Shown: in pieces, positions 24,057 through 36,575 of the stretch | Layout: each line of letters starts with the position of its first letter | Position numbering within the stretch: position 1 is the stretch's first letter | Assembly: GCF_036785885.1 (NCBI RefSeq) | Contig: NC_092329.1 | Coordinates: 4,898,001-4,962,000, forward strand | Length of the DNA: 64,000 nucleotides | Direction: 5' to 3' | DNA from: Coffea arabica | Lineage: Eukaryota > Streptophyta > Magnoliopsida > Gentianales > Rubiaceae | Program-made: the position numbers and the translations under genes | Notes under the pieces: model-generated | What the model saw: the letters and a program-made list of their open reading frames with translations, nothing else | Database searches by the model: none | What the model was told of the DNA's origin: nothing

Positions 24057-24488
24057 TAGGGGTGAAATCGAGCCGAGTCGAGCTCGAGTAGTAACGTACT
24101 CGAGCTCGAACTCGATGCTGACCTCCAGAGCTCGAGAAATAAAGATCGAACTCGACTCGATAGTAACATAAATAGGCTCGAACTCGACTCGATTGAGCTC
24201 GGCGTGCTATTCGAGCTCGAGTCCTCGAACTCGATTTCATCCTGCGCCCTTAACACGAGCTCAATATTGAGTCGAGTACTCGACTGGAGCTCAATTTGAT
24301 CATGCACCCCTACTCGAGCTACTCGACGAGCTAAAATTGCATCATCCTAACTACTCGAGATCGACTCGTTTCATATACTCGAGCTACTTGAGCTCGACTC
24401 GAGATCGAACAAAATCGATCTCGAGTCGAGTAGCTAATCAAGCTACTCACGAGCTCGATTCAAGCTACTCGATTGGTGTGCACCCCTA
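24057..24488. mobile_element. hAT-like MITE filled with TCGAGCTCGA repeats
   Basis: Ends TAGGGGTG and CACCCCTA are perfect inverses, and 8-bp target duplications GTCTCAAC flank them (24049-24056 and 24489-24496). The interior is a degenerate tandem array of CTCGA/GAGCTCGA motifs rich in self-complementary hexamers. It interrupts exon 6 of the patatin pseudogene. Non-coding. Confidence 0.85.
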
Positions 24489-25790
24489 GTCTCAACTAGA
24501 CCCGTCCCCAGATTTACCCTTGAAACGGGCTTTCTCAGCAATTCAGTACCTATAATGACCAAGTTATCCGAATTCTTCTTTGTAGCTATATCAACCGAAG
24601 ATACCGTCCCAATCAGTGTATCATCCTGAATGCGAAGATAGCTATCGTCAGAATGAAGAGCTTGGAAGACTTCAGAAATGTGTAAATCAACCATATCTGT
24701 ACTGGCTTGGGTGAATGCATCCACCAAGGGAGTGGAATGTCCGGAAAGTGACCATCCAAATACTCCCCATTTAGCAGCCTTTGCTGCATTGCACTTCTGC
24801 TGATCCTGTGCCTGTTGAGATCATAGAAAGCGGCAACAATCCATGGACTTAATTGGGAAGAATTCTGGATTTCCATGGAAGATCTGCTTAGTTACTTCGC
24901 TTCTGGCAACTGAGGCCTGCAGCCAAGAAATCAATGCATATTATTCTTTTAATTGATTTGTCGAACTTGTATATCAATTAATGTTTACAGATATAGGGTT
25001 CGAGTATCGCTACATGTGAGTTGTTGAGTCTGATTCCTTCTACTGTTTGTTCGTTGGTTGGTTATTTTATTCAATTATAAGCTGTTTGTATCGATCCCAG
25101 TATAATGGGTTTGTAGTCTTATAAAGTGCATTATAAATTTTTTTGCATATATTTCGGATTGATTGAGTTTTCTTCGGTAGATTTAATCTACACTCACCAA
25201 CCATGAAATAATTTTTTCCACTATGTAATGTATGCACTAAACAGTCTGCACTTATGAAATAAACTGATGTGTTATGTGTTCTAGTGCAAATATTGTAACC
25301 ACAACAGTCTGCATTCTGGAAATAAATTACCGATTTGTTATATTTTTTTCAGGGCTACTGATTATGTTACATATTCTGATGCAAAAACTGTAATCCATCA
25401 TTGGTAGGGTATTGTTGAAACTTATGATAATAGATTAGCTAATTTAAGTACACGAGTACCAGACCGGATTATTTGCAGCAACGCCACCATCGATAAGGTT
25501 GAATTCTCCAGCATTTCCAAGTTCATCATGATTCTGGAAGCTAAATTGGTGCATTTTGTTAATATAAGAGTTTTTTAAATCTATAATTGAATTCTTTCGT
25601 CAAATCTCAACATTAGTTCAAAACTTGAACTAGTTGGATAGCATAGCAGATCGGAGAGGATAAATATGCAAAAATATTTATAGAGTAACTCGTGTAATTG
25701 GTCAGATTTATAATTCATAGTGTAATCTTTCTTATTTTACAACTCTATTAAATTTAATAATTTTTTTAATTAGATATATCTGAAGTACCC

Positions 25791-26278
25791 AAACATATAA
25801 ATACATATAAATCCACAGGAACAATATCAAAAATTTGATATATGAGACAAAGGAAAAGAAATTTTCTTCTATTATTCAAAGGAGGTTGTGGCTACACAAG
25901 TACAAAAATAAAAAAGCAGAGGCTTTATACAACCTGTGTACCCCACGGACTTGCCCAACTTATTAGTACTACCAATATGGGAATTTATCCCATGTGACCA
26001 ACTTTTGACTTGCCAAAGAAACTAGCCAATAAAGAAATGACACGTGGCCAATAAAATAAAACTAACCAATCAATACTAGTTTGGTTTATATTTCTACATT
26101 GCCAACTTTTGACTACATGGAATTCTACATGGAATTTATATTTCTACATGGAATTAATCCCATGTGACCAACTTTTGACTTGCCAACGAAACTACCCAAT
26201 AAAGAAATGACACGTGGCCAATAAAATAAAACTAACCAATCAATACTAGTTTGGTTTATATTTCTACATTGCCTCCCT
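25791..26278 (-). repeat. 3' LTR of the Copia element, internally duplicated
   Basis: At 488 bp it is longer than its 322-bp partner because about 120 bases containing the outer LTR end are repeated with a period of about 180 (first unit ends at 26098, second at 26278, both ...GGTTTATATTTCTACA). Confidence 0.8.
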
Positions 26279-26536
26279 TAAATCAAGCTCCTCAAATTTG
26301 GTCATCCCCAACATCTTCTTCAACTTGACAAAAATATCCGTCTTTAATGTTTTGGTGAAAATGTCAGTTACTTGCTCTTCAGTTCTGCAATAATCGATTT
26401 CAATTTCCCTCTCTCAAACCAAACCACATATGAAGTGATATTTGATATCAATATGCTTGTTACGCCAATAGAGTACTGGATTCTTGGACAACTCATTTGC
26501 TGACTTACAATCACAATAAATTTTCGTAGGATCAAC

Positions 26537-27890
26537 CTATTTGTGTTGTAGGACACCAAGTATGCGACGTAACCACAAAACTTGAGTAGCACTGTTAGCT
26601 ACTGTAATATATTCCATCTTCGCTGTAGACAATGTAATCACCTGTTGCTTCTTCGAACTCCAGGAAAACACATCAGAACCAATAAAATATGCATAATCTG
26701 AAGTACTCTTTCTTTCTACTGTATCACCTGCCCAATCACTATCTGTGCAGTCAAACAATTCAACTGGATCATTTCTTGAATAAAAAAAATGCCATCACTG
26801 CGAATACCTCCAATATATCTCAAAATCCTCTTGGCTACCTGCAAGTGTGACTAAGGTGGATTTTTCATGAACCTGCTAATCAGACCAATAGCAAAATTGA
26901 TATCTGGTCTTGTAGACGTCAAATATCTCAAACTTCCAATCAGACTTTTAAAGTAGGTGGGATTCATATATCCATCAGTGCTTTCCTTGATCAATCTCAA
27001 TTTTTCTTCAACTGGTGTCATAATTGACTTTACTGTACCCATTTTAAACTTCTTTAAAATGTTACTTGCATATTTTTTTAAAGATATAAAAATTTTACTG
27101 TTAGACTGAAAGACTTCAATTCCTAAAAAATATAACATGAGTATCATATATGTCATCTCAAACTATTTAATCATAACTTTCCTGAATTCTGCTACCATTT
27201 CTGAATTATTCTCTAAAAAATGAGATTATCTACGTACAAGCACACAGTAACAATATCACCACGAATAGAAGATTTAATATATAAAGTGTGCTCATATGTA
27301 CACCTCTAAAAATCATGAATCAAAAATAGGAATCAATTCTTGTATACCACGCTTTTGGAGTTTGTTTCAATCCATATAAGGTTCTCTTCAATCTATACAC
27401 CTTATTTTCCTGACCTCTATTGACAAATCCTGCCGGCTGCTTCACATACATTTCTTCATTAAGAACTCGATTCAAGAAAGCTGACTTGACATTCATTTGA
27501 TAAATTTTTCAGTTATTTTGAACAGTTAGAGAAATTATTATACGAACTGTGTTAAACCTCACAACGAGTGCAAACACTTCAAAATAGTCAATCCCAAATT
27601 TCTGCTTGTATCCTTTCACCACTAGTCTCGCATTGTATCTATCAATTTCTCCATTGGATTAAAATTTTGTCTTGTACATCCACTTCACTCCAATGACTTT
27701 TTTACCAATTGGAAGAGAAGTAAGTTCTCAGGTGTCATTCTTCTCCATTGCACGAACATTTTCCTCCATTGCCTTCATCCAACGATTATCACTGGCTACT
27801 TCTTCATACACAACTGGGTCACAATCTGCAAACAAAGCAAAATTAACAATATCTTCGTCAGGAGGAATATCATCTAGTGTAATAACATAA
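26537..27890 (-). pseudogene. Copia reverse transcriptase and RNase H remnants
   Basis: Minus-strand pieces match Copia pol: [13 protein letters not shown] near 27,360, then 26851-27156 with LRYLTSTRPDINFAIGLISR, then 26537-26758 with DCTDSDWAGDTVERKSTSDY and LSTAKMEYI, the RNase H signature (usually STAEAEYI). Frameshifts and stops separate them, so no functional enzyme remains. Confidence 0.8.
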
Positions 27891-27913
27891 TCCTGCAGAC
27901 GAGCTGACATCTG

Positions 27914-29303
27914 TCACCGATGTTGGGGACGTCCATTTAACTCAGTTTGTGGATCTTCAGCAACTGATAATACCTGAATATCATAATTATCCTCCTCTTG
28001 CTGATAATTTAGAGTCACCCCTGCTGTTTCAAGATTTTCAGTAGACAAATCCCAAACAGTTCTTTCGTCAAAAGTCACATCTCTACTCACTATCACTTTT
28101 TTTGTCACAAGATTATATAACCTGTAAGTTCGAGAGATATCACTATAACCAATAAATACACACTTCTCCCTTTTACCATCAAGTTTCTTTCTTAATTGAT
28201 CAGGAAGATGGGAATAGATAATACACCCAAAAACTCTGAGATGACCGATAAATGGTCTTCTTTCATTCCAAACTCTTTCAGGAGTTTTTTCGGAAATACT
28301 TCTGGTAGGACATCTGCTTAACAGATAAATTGCACAAGAAACTGCATCTGCTCAAAATAATTTTAGCATATTTTTTACTTTCAATATACATTTCACCATA
28401 TCCATAACTGTCATATTCTTTCTCTCCACCACTCCAATTTGTTGGGGAGTGTACCTGGTAGTCAACTGATATTGTATCCTATTTTTCTCAAAAAAAAATC
28501 ATCACACACCAAATATTCTTGATTCCTATCTGTTCTCAAAATTTTAATCTGACATCCACTTTGTCTCTCAACAAAAGTTTTAAAAATTTTAAAATGTCAT
28601 AGGCATCAGATTTTTGTTTCAAAAAATACACCCAATCTTTTCTATTGAAATTATCAATAAAGGTAATAAAATACTTGCAACCACCATTAGAAGGAACCTC
28701 CACAGTTCATAAATCCGAATGAATAATTTCTAATGGTCTTCTGACCCTCCATGATTTGCCAATCTGAAAAGCATTCCTATGTTATTTTTTCAAAACGCAC
28801 ATATCACAGATTCTACCAGAATTTCTAATACTAGGCAATCCACCAACCATTCTTTTATCGGTCAAAAATTTTAAATTATCAAAATTCAAATGACCATATC
28901 ATATATGCCACAACCAATTACTGTTATCTATTATTATACTCAAATAAGAAAAATTGACACTACTCAAATTCAGTGGAAATAAGTGATTTGAAGTCATTGG
29001 TACACTAGTAATCATTCCAATATTTTTATCAAAAATAGTACAAACACCATTTCTGATACAAATATCATTTTTTTTCCTCAAACAATTAGCCTGTACTCAA
29101 CAAATTTTGATATAGCCAGGAACATAGAAAATATAAAAAATAAAATCAATAGACCTATTTTTCAAGTTAACAGAAATTTTTTCCTTGTCAATCACTGGTA
29201 AAACAGTGTTATTCCCAAATTCAACTTCATCACAGACAGATTTATCAATCTCAACAAATAATTCTTTCTTGTCAAACATATGGTTACTACAACTCTTATC
29301 CAA
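27914..29303 (-). pseudogene. Copia protease-integrase remnants
   Basis: Broken frames on the minus strand. A piece at 29097-29303 begins MDKSCSNHMF, the usual position of the Copia protease and gag-pre-integrase region. The stretch near 28,400-28,800 reads in pieces as an integrase core (SLEIIHSDL-like, DNFNRKDWVYFL, then NGVVERKN-like). The 27914-28108 piece (VIVSRDVTFDE) is the typical segment after integrase. Multiple stops. Confidence 0.65.
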
Positions 29304-29785
29304 GTATCATTTATTTTTATCAACCATATCAACAGCATTATGGGCTAATAATAAAGTTTCAGATTTTTTATTATTATCTTGCACCTGATTGTCAACAACA
29401 TTAGCCTGAAAATTTCTGTCTTCATTTTCTCCAAATCTACATTTAAATTGTCTATGACCTAATTTTTCATAATTATAACATTAAGCTCTTTGTCCAAAAT
29501 TATTTTGAAAATTATTCTGATTAAAATTATTTTTCTACCAAAATTACCACTTCTGCCTCTACCATAACCACCTCCAAAATTGAAATTATTACCTCTACCG
29601 CATCCAAGATTTGATGTACTTCCTCGGCCTCTATTATTGTTGTCACGATCACTTCTGTTATTGTAACCACCTCTGTTCCTTTGACTGGATTCGCCTTGCT
29701 CCATAACATTATTATTGTCTCTCAAATTCAACTGTACCTGCAACGTCTTTTTTACTGTATTTTTCTCCGGGGTATCTTCCAATTT

Positions 29786-30193
29786 TTAATTAATTCTTTG
29801 TTCGTGCAGAATTAATAACCCATGCAAATTTTCAATATTCAAATCCTTCAAATATTTCGTTTCTTGGATTACAGCTATCACATGATCAAATTTCATAGGT
29901 AGGGTATTGAGAATTTTCTCAACAAATGTTATGTCAAGAAGGTTATACTGATTCAGTTTCATCTCGTTTTTAATATCTGACAAACAAGAAAAATATGACT
30001 CAATAGACTCCGACTTTTCCATCGTCACGAGTTCAAATTTTCTCTTCAACATCATTAAATTATTTTGTTGGACCCTGCCAATCCCTTTGTATGTTTTCTT
30101 CAATATATCCCAAGCCTCTTTTGTCGTATTAGTTGTAGTAATTTTTTCAAAAATTGAAATGTCAATTGCCTGATGAATCTGTGACAAAGCCAA
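29786..30193 (-). pseudogene. Copia gag (UBN2) remnant
   Basis: A 135-codon open stretch with the plant Copia gag signature (EAWDILKKTYKG, then NNLMMLKRKFELVTMEK and LSDIKNEMK). The next open stretch downstream (29459-29782) is glycine/asparagine/arginine-rich, like the gag C-terminal nucleic-acid-binding part. The two are separated by a stop and the start is missing. It once encoded the particle protein. Confidence 0.75.
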
Positions 30194-30399
30194 ACTATCT
30201 TTCGCCTTATCATCCTCACTGGCATCTTGGGCAAGTGCAGATTCAATATATCGATGTAATTTTCATGCCTTGAGATGGGTTATCATTTATTTCTGTTAAA
30301 AATTGAAACTCCACATTTATTTTGAGTTTTTGAATAAAACAAATAATATTGGGGTTAAAGCTTGCTATATTTCAATCTACCATAACTTTGGTACCACTT

Positions 30400-30721
30400 T
30401 GAAAGACCCAAATAAATAAACACATATAAACCGACAGGACAGGAACAATCTCAAGAATTTGATATATGAAGCAAAAGGAAAGAAATTTTCTTCTATTACT
30501 CAAAGGAGGTTGTGGCTACACAAGTACAAAAACCAAAAAGCAAAGGCTTTATACAACCTGTGTATCCTACAGACTTGCCCAACTTATTAGTACTACCAAT
30601 ATGGGATTTTATCCCATGTGACCAACTTTTGACTTGCCAAAGAAACTAGCCAATAAAGAAATGACATGTGGCCAATAAAATAAAACTAACCAATAACACT
30701 AGTTTGGTTTATATTTCTACA
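30400..30721 (-). repeat. 5' LTR of the Copia element
   Basis: Plus-strand ends TGAAAGACCC...ATTTCTACA, next to the primer-binding site at about 30,380-30,398. It has several substitutions and small indels against the 3' LTR. Confidence 0.85.
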
Positions 30722-30927
30722 ATATCTGTGTCATATTCTTTGTATTTTCTACCATTGATATAGTTTTCTTTATCAAGCAAAAGAAAATCGTACTGGAAAT
30801 GTTTCCAACTAGTTTATTAATTACATTGGCTTCCGTTTTATTAAAAAAAAAAAAAAAAAATTGGAGTTGCCGATGTGCTGATGCATTAGTCGGAGAGACG
30901 AGCAATTATGGATTTCTTTTCCTGGGC

Positions 30928-32200
30928 CTGCATGCATATGGTGACGAATACAAGCCCAAATCAGAATTCTTTGTTTTTTCTAGCTAAAATAATAATATAT
31001 TATTAGATAGAGCAGGAAGTCAACACAAGCAGTTAAAATATCTGCAATGAGAACTAAAAAGAAACTCTACGATAAGCACACAATTCGATCACTCCAATAC
31101 CTTACAAGTCTTTTCTATTTGGTGCTATAATATCACATGATAAACAAATTGAAAATGTCAAACCAAACCATCAACTGATTAGTTTCTTCAGCTACATTTT
31201 CTTTTCTTTTCTTGTCTTTTTTTTTTTTTTTGTTTTCTGTTTGAACTCTTGATTTTACTGTTTACTTTTTCCAGGAATATCCTGATTAAAATCCCAGTTC
31301 AAACTACTAAAAATTGAAAAAATTGTTAAGAATTCTCCAATCTCCTCATTTGACACAGGGAAAATTAAAGGAAAAAGATTCCAAGAATCAGACCCATAAA
31401 AATATATTGTACATTAGATAGCTCCAAGTACATCCTTCTCCTGAGATGGTTTTTGATTTTGCTCAGTCGTTGATCGAGCTTGGTAAAATTCCTCCACGAG
31501 CATTATTTATTTGTCGGTGTAATCGAGAACCTCTAGCAGGGTCGGCGGCAGCCAGAGGCAAGATTCTAGGGGGCAACAATATATCTAGCCTAGCTAATCT
31601 CAAGTCAAAATGCATGATAATCTACAAGTCCAGATGCATGATCCTTGCAGTTCTTACATTTTGTCATGTGTATAAAGGTTTTTGTTTTGGGTGTTTCCTT
31701 CAACTTTCATTTTACTGTTTGCTTATTCAAGTGCATTGGATGCTAGGCCAAATATTCTTTTTTTTATTTGTCGCGACGATAGAATTTTTATAATTTAATC
31801 TAACCTAATCTAAAGAGAAGGGGAAGGGGAGGGGACTCGATATGAGTAGAAATTTTATCGAAAATAACCACTGAAAACCGTCACAAATTATGAACAAATT
31901 TTTGTGAAAGATAAGGGTCGAATCCTTGACCTCCCGCATCATTAAGGTTTGGCAGCGATCACCGGACCAAAGACCCAATGCCAAATACACAATGAACGAT
32001 AATGGCACAGCAGTGGACGTTGACGGTTGACCAGCTAATTACTTGATGCATGCACGATTCTATCATGCTTCATTTAAAGGCACATTTTTCTACACGTGTA
32101 AAACTTGAAGCCCTGGTGTAGACGGTCCTCAAATCATTGGGCATTTTCGAAATTATTTTAGTTTTTCTTTATTTCTTGTGGGGTAAGAAATTGTTATAGT
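30928..32200. other. Intron 3 of the dismembered gene, then unrecognised DNA
   Basis: Up to about 31,200 the sequence follows intron 3 of the minus-strand patatin gene (compare 54,590-54,640). Past that point nothing matches. The segment duplicated from the first patatin locus begins near 32,200. No gene seen. Confidence 0.5.
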
Positions 32201-33271
32201 TGGTAGGACAGACACACGAAAGTAAGCAATGGCGGCCACGTTGAAGTAATGCTTTAGAATATGAATGAACTTCCACTAATCTTGATTTTTGTTTTTTTGG
32301 GGCAGTATTGGCTGACACGTTTGAGGCTGTGAGTGAGATAAGAAGACTTGGAAAATGATGAGGCTTGATACTGTTTCGTTTCGTTCGAAAATTATATACC
32401 TGTATTAATTTAGAGAGGACAACATCATTAACAGAAGCCAGTGGAGTTTTTCTCCGGGCGGTCTCCGAACCTTAGGCATCGTCCATGACGGATCAATGTA
32501 ATGCTTTTTTCCTAAACAAACGTCGTCGTGCTTAGTAAAAGTTGCTATTAAAGATTGATAGGTTACGTACGATACGACCCACTAAGAATTAGTTGGACGG
32601 AGTTTTCCTGTTAAGAAAGGCAAAAGAAAAAGAAAAGAAAAGAAAAGAGAAATATTGAATGGGATAGCCACAGCCATTGAAAAGAACCCCATAATCTTCT
32701 CCAGTTTATTCTTTCAAAACTAACATTATTCAAAGGGAAAATTGCAGAAGCCTTCCTGTTGTTTTTGACAATTTCACTGTCAAGATTTTAAAAATTACAC
32801 TAATCTCCGTCAATTTAATAATATTAGTAGCAAAACCTTAAAATTTCTAATTGACTTGGTCAAAATTTTAAATAAATACTTTAAAATGTCCCTGTTTAGT
32901 AAAGTTTGATTTACTTTCATAAAAAATTGCAAGATAAGTTAGCACAATTATGAGGGATGGGTCCCAAAGTTTTTATGCGTTTGATGAGAAACTATGACAA
33001 TAATTGTGTATTACAACAATGGGCAACTTTGTTCTGGGGACAGATAGGTAGGTAATGCATCGCAATAGAGAGATAGCTTAGTTTAGGGATTTCCTGAGGT
33101 AAATCTTGGGGGTTTTCCTATACCTTTGGATAAGCCTACTACATGCACCATCTTTCCAATGAAAAGTAGATGAGTTTAATTTGCATAAACAAAAAACGTG
33201 CCTTTTTTTTTTTTTACTTTTTGTTTTGACGTTAATGAGCTAAGTACTTCGAAGATGGAGTAGGAAAACAC

Positions 33272-33279
33272 TATAAATA
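33272..33279 (+). promoter_or_regulatory. Putative TATA box of the second intact patatin gene
   Basis: TATAAATA in the same context and at a similar distance (173 bases) from the ATG as in the first intact gene. Confidence 0.6.
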
Positions 33280-33444
33280 CCCCCACTTCGTCATGGATGC
33301 AGCACACAAAAGTTTCAACAATCACAATATACAAGTCTAAAAAGGGTTTCATTTTCTTCCTTGTTTTGCTTCATTTTAGTATTTGAAACCTTCATTTTCT
33401 GAGTTCTTTTTCTCCATTCCTTTGTATTTAACTTACAATCCATC

Positions 33445-35803
33445 ATGGCAACCACCGTATCAGCTTTGAAGCCTCAATCTTATGGAAATTGTGTGACCAT
33501 CCTAAGCATTGATGGTGGAGGGATCAGAGGAATCATCCCCGGAGTAATCCTTGGATATTTAGAGACTGAGCTTCAGGTTTGAAAATAATTAATCTCTCCA
33601 ATCTTTAATTTTGTGTAGCGTAACTACACAATCATGGACTCGATTTGCACGACTATTCCATGGACCAAAAGGAAAATTGAATCTCTCTTTGTACTAATTC
33701 ATTTCTTGAATGGCCTTGGTGTAGAAATTCTCTTTGTACATAATTCATTTTTGGAATGGCCTTGGTGCAGAAATTGGATGGTTCGGATGTAAGACTTGCT
33801 GACTACTTTGATGTGATTGCCGGCACAAGCACTGGTGGCCTTGTGACTGCCATGCTTACAGCTCCAAATGAGAAGAAAAGACCTCTTTATGCTGCGAAAG
33901 ATATCAAGGACTTCTACCTTGAGGAGTGTCCCAAAATCTTCCCTCAATCAAAGTAGATATCTTAATTAGACTTTTTTTTTTTATACCATATCTTAATTAG
34001 ACTTTTTTTTTTATACCATATCTTAATTAGACTCGATCCATCTTCATTCCAAATAATTTAATGCGTACTATATCAAGAAACTCAAATTGTGTATGCTACT
34101 TTTAACTTACAATTGACACGACTTTCGTCCATGACCAGTCATCTATTCAGTGGAGTCGAAAACGTGGTGAAATCAATGACAGGACCCAGCTATGACGGGA
34201 AATATCTCCATTGCATGCTCCGGGAAAAGCTTGGCCAGAGCAGATTGCACGATGCATTGACTAATGTTGTCATCCCAGCTTTCGACGTCAAACTATTCCA
34301 GCCCACCATCTTCTCCAGCTATGCAGTTCGTACCAATTCAAGAAACCTTGGTTATTTTAGTTAGACTATTGTTTACTTTTATCTCATCCAACAGAAATTA
34401 ATATGGTTCGTGTTTTTAATGGCTCAGATGAAGCGCTTTTCAAGTTTGGACGCCTTGCTCAGCGATATATGCATATCAACTTCGGCTGCTCCTACTTATC
34501 TTCCTGCCCACAAATTCGAAACTAAGGAACCTGATGGCAGCACAAGAGAATTTCACATGATCGATGGTGGCATGGCGGCCAACAATCCGGTAAGATATTA
34601 AATCTCATCTATCCCATGTTAATTTGAGAGCCATGCACTAATTATTTTATTACAAAATTATTACTTTCCTCATGATTACTGCAATTTTATATCTGTCGAC
34701 TGTATTTTCTTCAGACCTTAGTTGCTATGGGCCAAGTGACTAGGGAGATTAGTCGAGGAAATCCCGACTTCGCCTCTGTCGGTTCATCGGATTATAGTCG
34801 TTTCATTGTTCTGTCCTTGGGAACGGGTACTACAAAAGCGGGAGGGTTTGATGCTGAGGATGTTGCCAAGTGGGGACTCTTGTCTTGGCTGACAAATGCT
34901 AATACAACTCCTATAATAGATATATACACTCAAGCAAGTGGCGATATCGCTGATCTTCATCTTTCCACTATTTTTCAAACTATGCAGTGTCAAGAAAATT
35001 ATCTGCGAATTCAGGTAAAAGTCTTTGCGCTAGCTGTACTCTTTTATCTTTTTTTTGCTTACACTTGAAAAAATAATTAAGAAAAAAAAATTGGAAGTAA
35101 AAAAGAAAGCAATATGAGCTATATTAGTACGAACCTTGAAGGCCCTGATTTATATATAGTTTTTCTGTCCTCCAAATAGTATATAAGCGTACGCTTGTAC
35201 AAACATGCATATTTCAGGATGACACGTTATCTGGAGACCTGGGTTCTGTGGATCTTGCCACAAAGGAAAATTTAGAGAATCTTGTCAAAGTTGGGGAGAA
35301 TTTGTTGAAGAAACCGCTTTCTAGGACTAATTTGCAGAGTGGTGCTAGTGAGTCCGTGAACAAGGGCACAAACGAGGAGGCTCTCAAAAGGTGCAAACCA
35401 TCGTCCTCAAGCCCTTTTTTCTTTTGCTTATCAAGTTACATTGATTTAATTCAATTTATCTACTCTTCGACTACCCTTTGATCTATTTGGTTTGAATTAC
35501 TTATTAGAAAACAGATTTTAAAATTCGGCACTCCTAGAATTACTTTATTTACAAATATATTAGTCCTAAAAACTGCCATGACTGACTATAAAAATTTTCA
35601 GATGTGATACACAAATCTGAAAAAAAAAAATTGATCTAACCAAAAAAAAAAAAGCAAAAAAATATTTACTGTTTTTTCAAAAATATCTAGATTTCTTGAA
35701 TTTGCTCAATCTTGCTTTTTAATTTGATCTTTGAATATGTAGGTTGGCAGCATCACTCTCTCAGGAGAGGCGCCTTCGTCTTTCGAACAAGTCCAAGAAA
35801 TGA
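33445..35803 (+). CDS. Patatin-like phospholipase, intact 7-exon gene 2 (398 aa)
   Basis: Exons: 33445-33576, 33771-33952, 34139-34325, 34428-34589, 34715-35014, 35218-35390, 35743-35803. All junctions are GT-AG and the joined frame is 398 codons plus stop. It has DGGGIRG (23-29), GTSTGG with nucleophile Ser64, and Asp213 in [10 protein letters not shown], the features of an active patatin-type acyl hydrolase on phospho- and galactolipids. No signal peptide or membrane segment. It is a near-identical duplicate of the gene at 7639-9702, and exon 2 differs by one residue (Ala51 to Val). The last exon ends early at SNKSKK, removing the extra residues of its twin. Intron 6 is longer. The shared TATA region suggests similar regulation. 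Confidence 0.93.
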
Positions 35804-36129
35804 TCTTCTGAAGGCTCAACGCTGTTAAGTGTGATAATTTATAATTGAAGCACTTGTCGTAAAAATATACATATTATACGTTGACTACGTATGTGTATGT
35901 GTAAAATAAGTAAATCCCCAATAAGTGTCCGTACCAATTCCGGGGAAGAGATTGTAATTTCCTTCCAGTGTTGCTGTAATTTATTTTCAATAATCAGGAC
36001 TTTGAAATTTGAATAATCAGCTCATTGTACCTTTTGTTTTCCAAAGTTCTTTCTTGCACATGAATTCGTTTACTTTATTAGTTACTCCACTATTCATTGT
36101 GTGAACTGTGAGGTCTTAAGATTTTATAA

Positions 36130-36575
36130 AAATGCAGTTTTGGTATCTAAAATTTGACATAGAAGCTATTTTTGGTCCACAAACTTCAGAAAAAAGCAAA
36201 TTTGATATCCAATCTTTCAACTTTTGAGCACATTTAATACCCTTGATGATTTTTTCCAAATTACTATCGAAATGAGTCATGTCATAGTCACATGTCTGTC
36301 AACTATTATGTTAAAAATGCTAAAAAATGTAAAATATCCTTCTGACACTAAGTATTGAGTTCAAGGACTACATTTCTTTTTACACAATAGTTACCGGATA
36401 TGTGACTATCACGTGACTTTTTCCGATAGTAATTTGCGAAAATTTCGTTAAAGGTACTAAATGTGCTCAAAACTTAAAAGATTGGATACCAGGTTTATTT
36501 TTGTCCAAAGTTCGGAGACTAAAAGCGCTCACAGATAACAAAATTTAAGTACCAAGATTGCATTTTTCTCTTAAT
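36130..36575. mobile_element. Foldback MITE
   Basis: The left end (AAAATGCAGTTTTGGTATCTAA) and the right end (TTAAGTACCAAGATTGCATTTT) are inverted copies. Inner parts are also complementary, for example ATCCAATCTTTCAACTTTTGAGC against CTCAAAACTTAAAAGATTGGAT. About 440 bp, non-coding. Confidence 0.65.

Larger units (their letters stand above)
25791..30721 (-). mobile_element. Degraded Ty1/Copia retrotransposon
   Basis: LTRs at 25791-26278 and 30400-30721 are flanked by perfect 5-bp duplications ATATC (25786-25790 and 30722-30726). It runs on the minus strand: the right LTR is 5', followed inward by AAGTGGTACCAAAGTTATGG as primer site, and TTAAGGGAGGCAA before the left LTR is the polypurine tract. 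In order on the minus strand come gag, zinc-knuckle and glycine-rich region, protease, integrase, reverse transcriptase and RNase H, the Copia order. Many stops and frameshifts make it inactive, and LTR divergence shows it is old compared with the Gypsy element at 44127. Confidence 0.9.
25550..30857 (+). mobile_element. Poly(A)-ended insert in exon 4, itself split by the Copia element
   Basis: The DNA breaking exon 4 begins after AAATTGG (25543-25549) and ends in an uninterrupted A-run followed by AAATTGG again (30858-30864). Without the Copia element it is about 375 bp (25550-25785 plus 30727-30857). A 3' A-run with a short flanking duplication suggests a target-primed retroposon (SINE- or LINE-derived). 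About 14 exon bases also seem lost. No coding capacity; the family is unknown. Confidence 0.45.
24010..30927 (-). pseudogene. Patatin-like gene dismembered by insertions
   Basis: Closest to the intact minus-strand gene at 43195-55562. Fused exon 5/6 runs 24916 to 24010, with frameshifts near 24,730-24,800 and a hAT-like element at 24057-24488. Exon 4 is split: its 3' part is 25465-25549 (QNHDELGN...[10 protein letters not shown]) and its 5' part is 30858-30927, separated by a poly(A)-ended insert that itself holds a Copia element. Intron 3 can be followed to about 31,200. Exon 3 is not found, exon 7 is deleted, and an exon 2 relic lies at 36684-36754 beyond the duplicated segment with the second intact gene. 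It cannot make a functional lipase. Confidence 0.85.
32200..36060 (+). repeat. Segmental duplicate of the first patatin locus
   Basis: From about 32,200 to 36,060 the order of sequences follows 260-9,980: flank, promoter, seven exons, introns and 3' flank. Missing here are the foldback element at 877-1619, most of 1,930-7,100 and the extra promoter-exon 1. Exons and introns of the two genes are nearly identical by eye, so the event is recent. It sits between pieces of the dismembered minus-strand gene (exon 4 at 30927, exon 2 relic at 36684). Confidence 0.8.
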
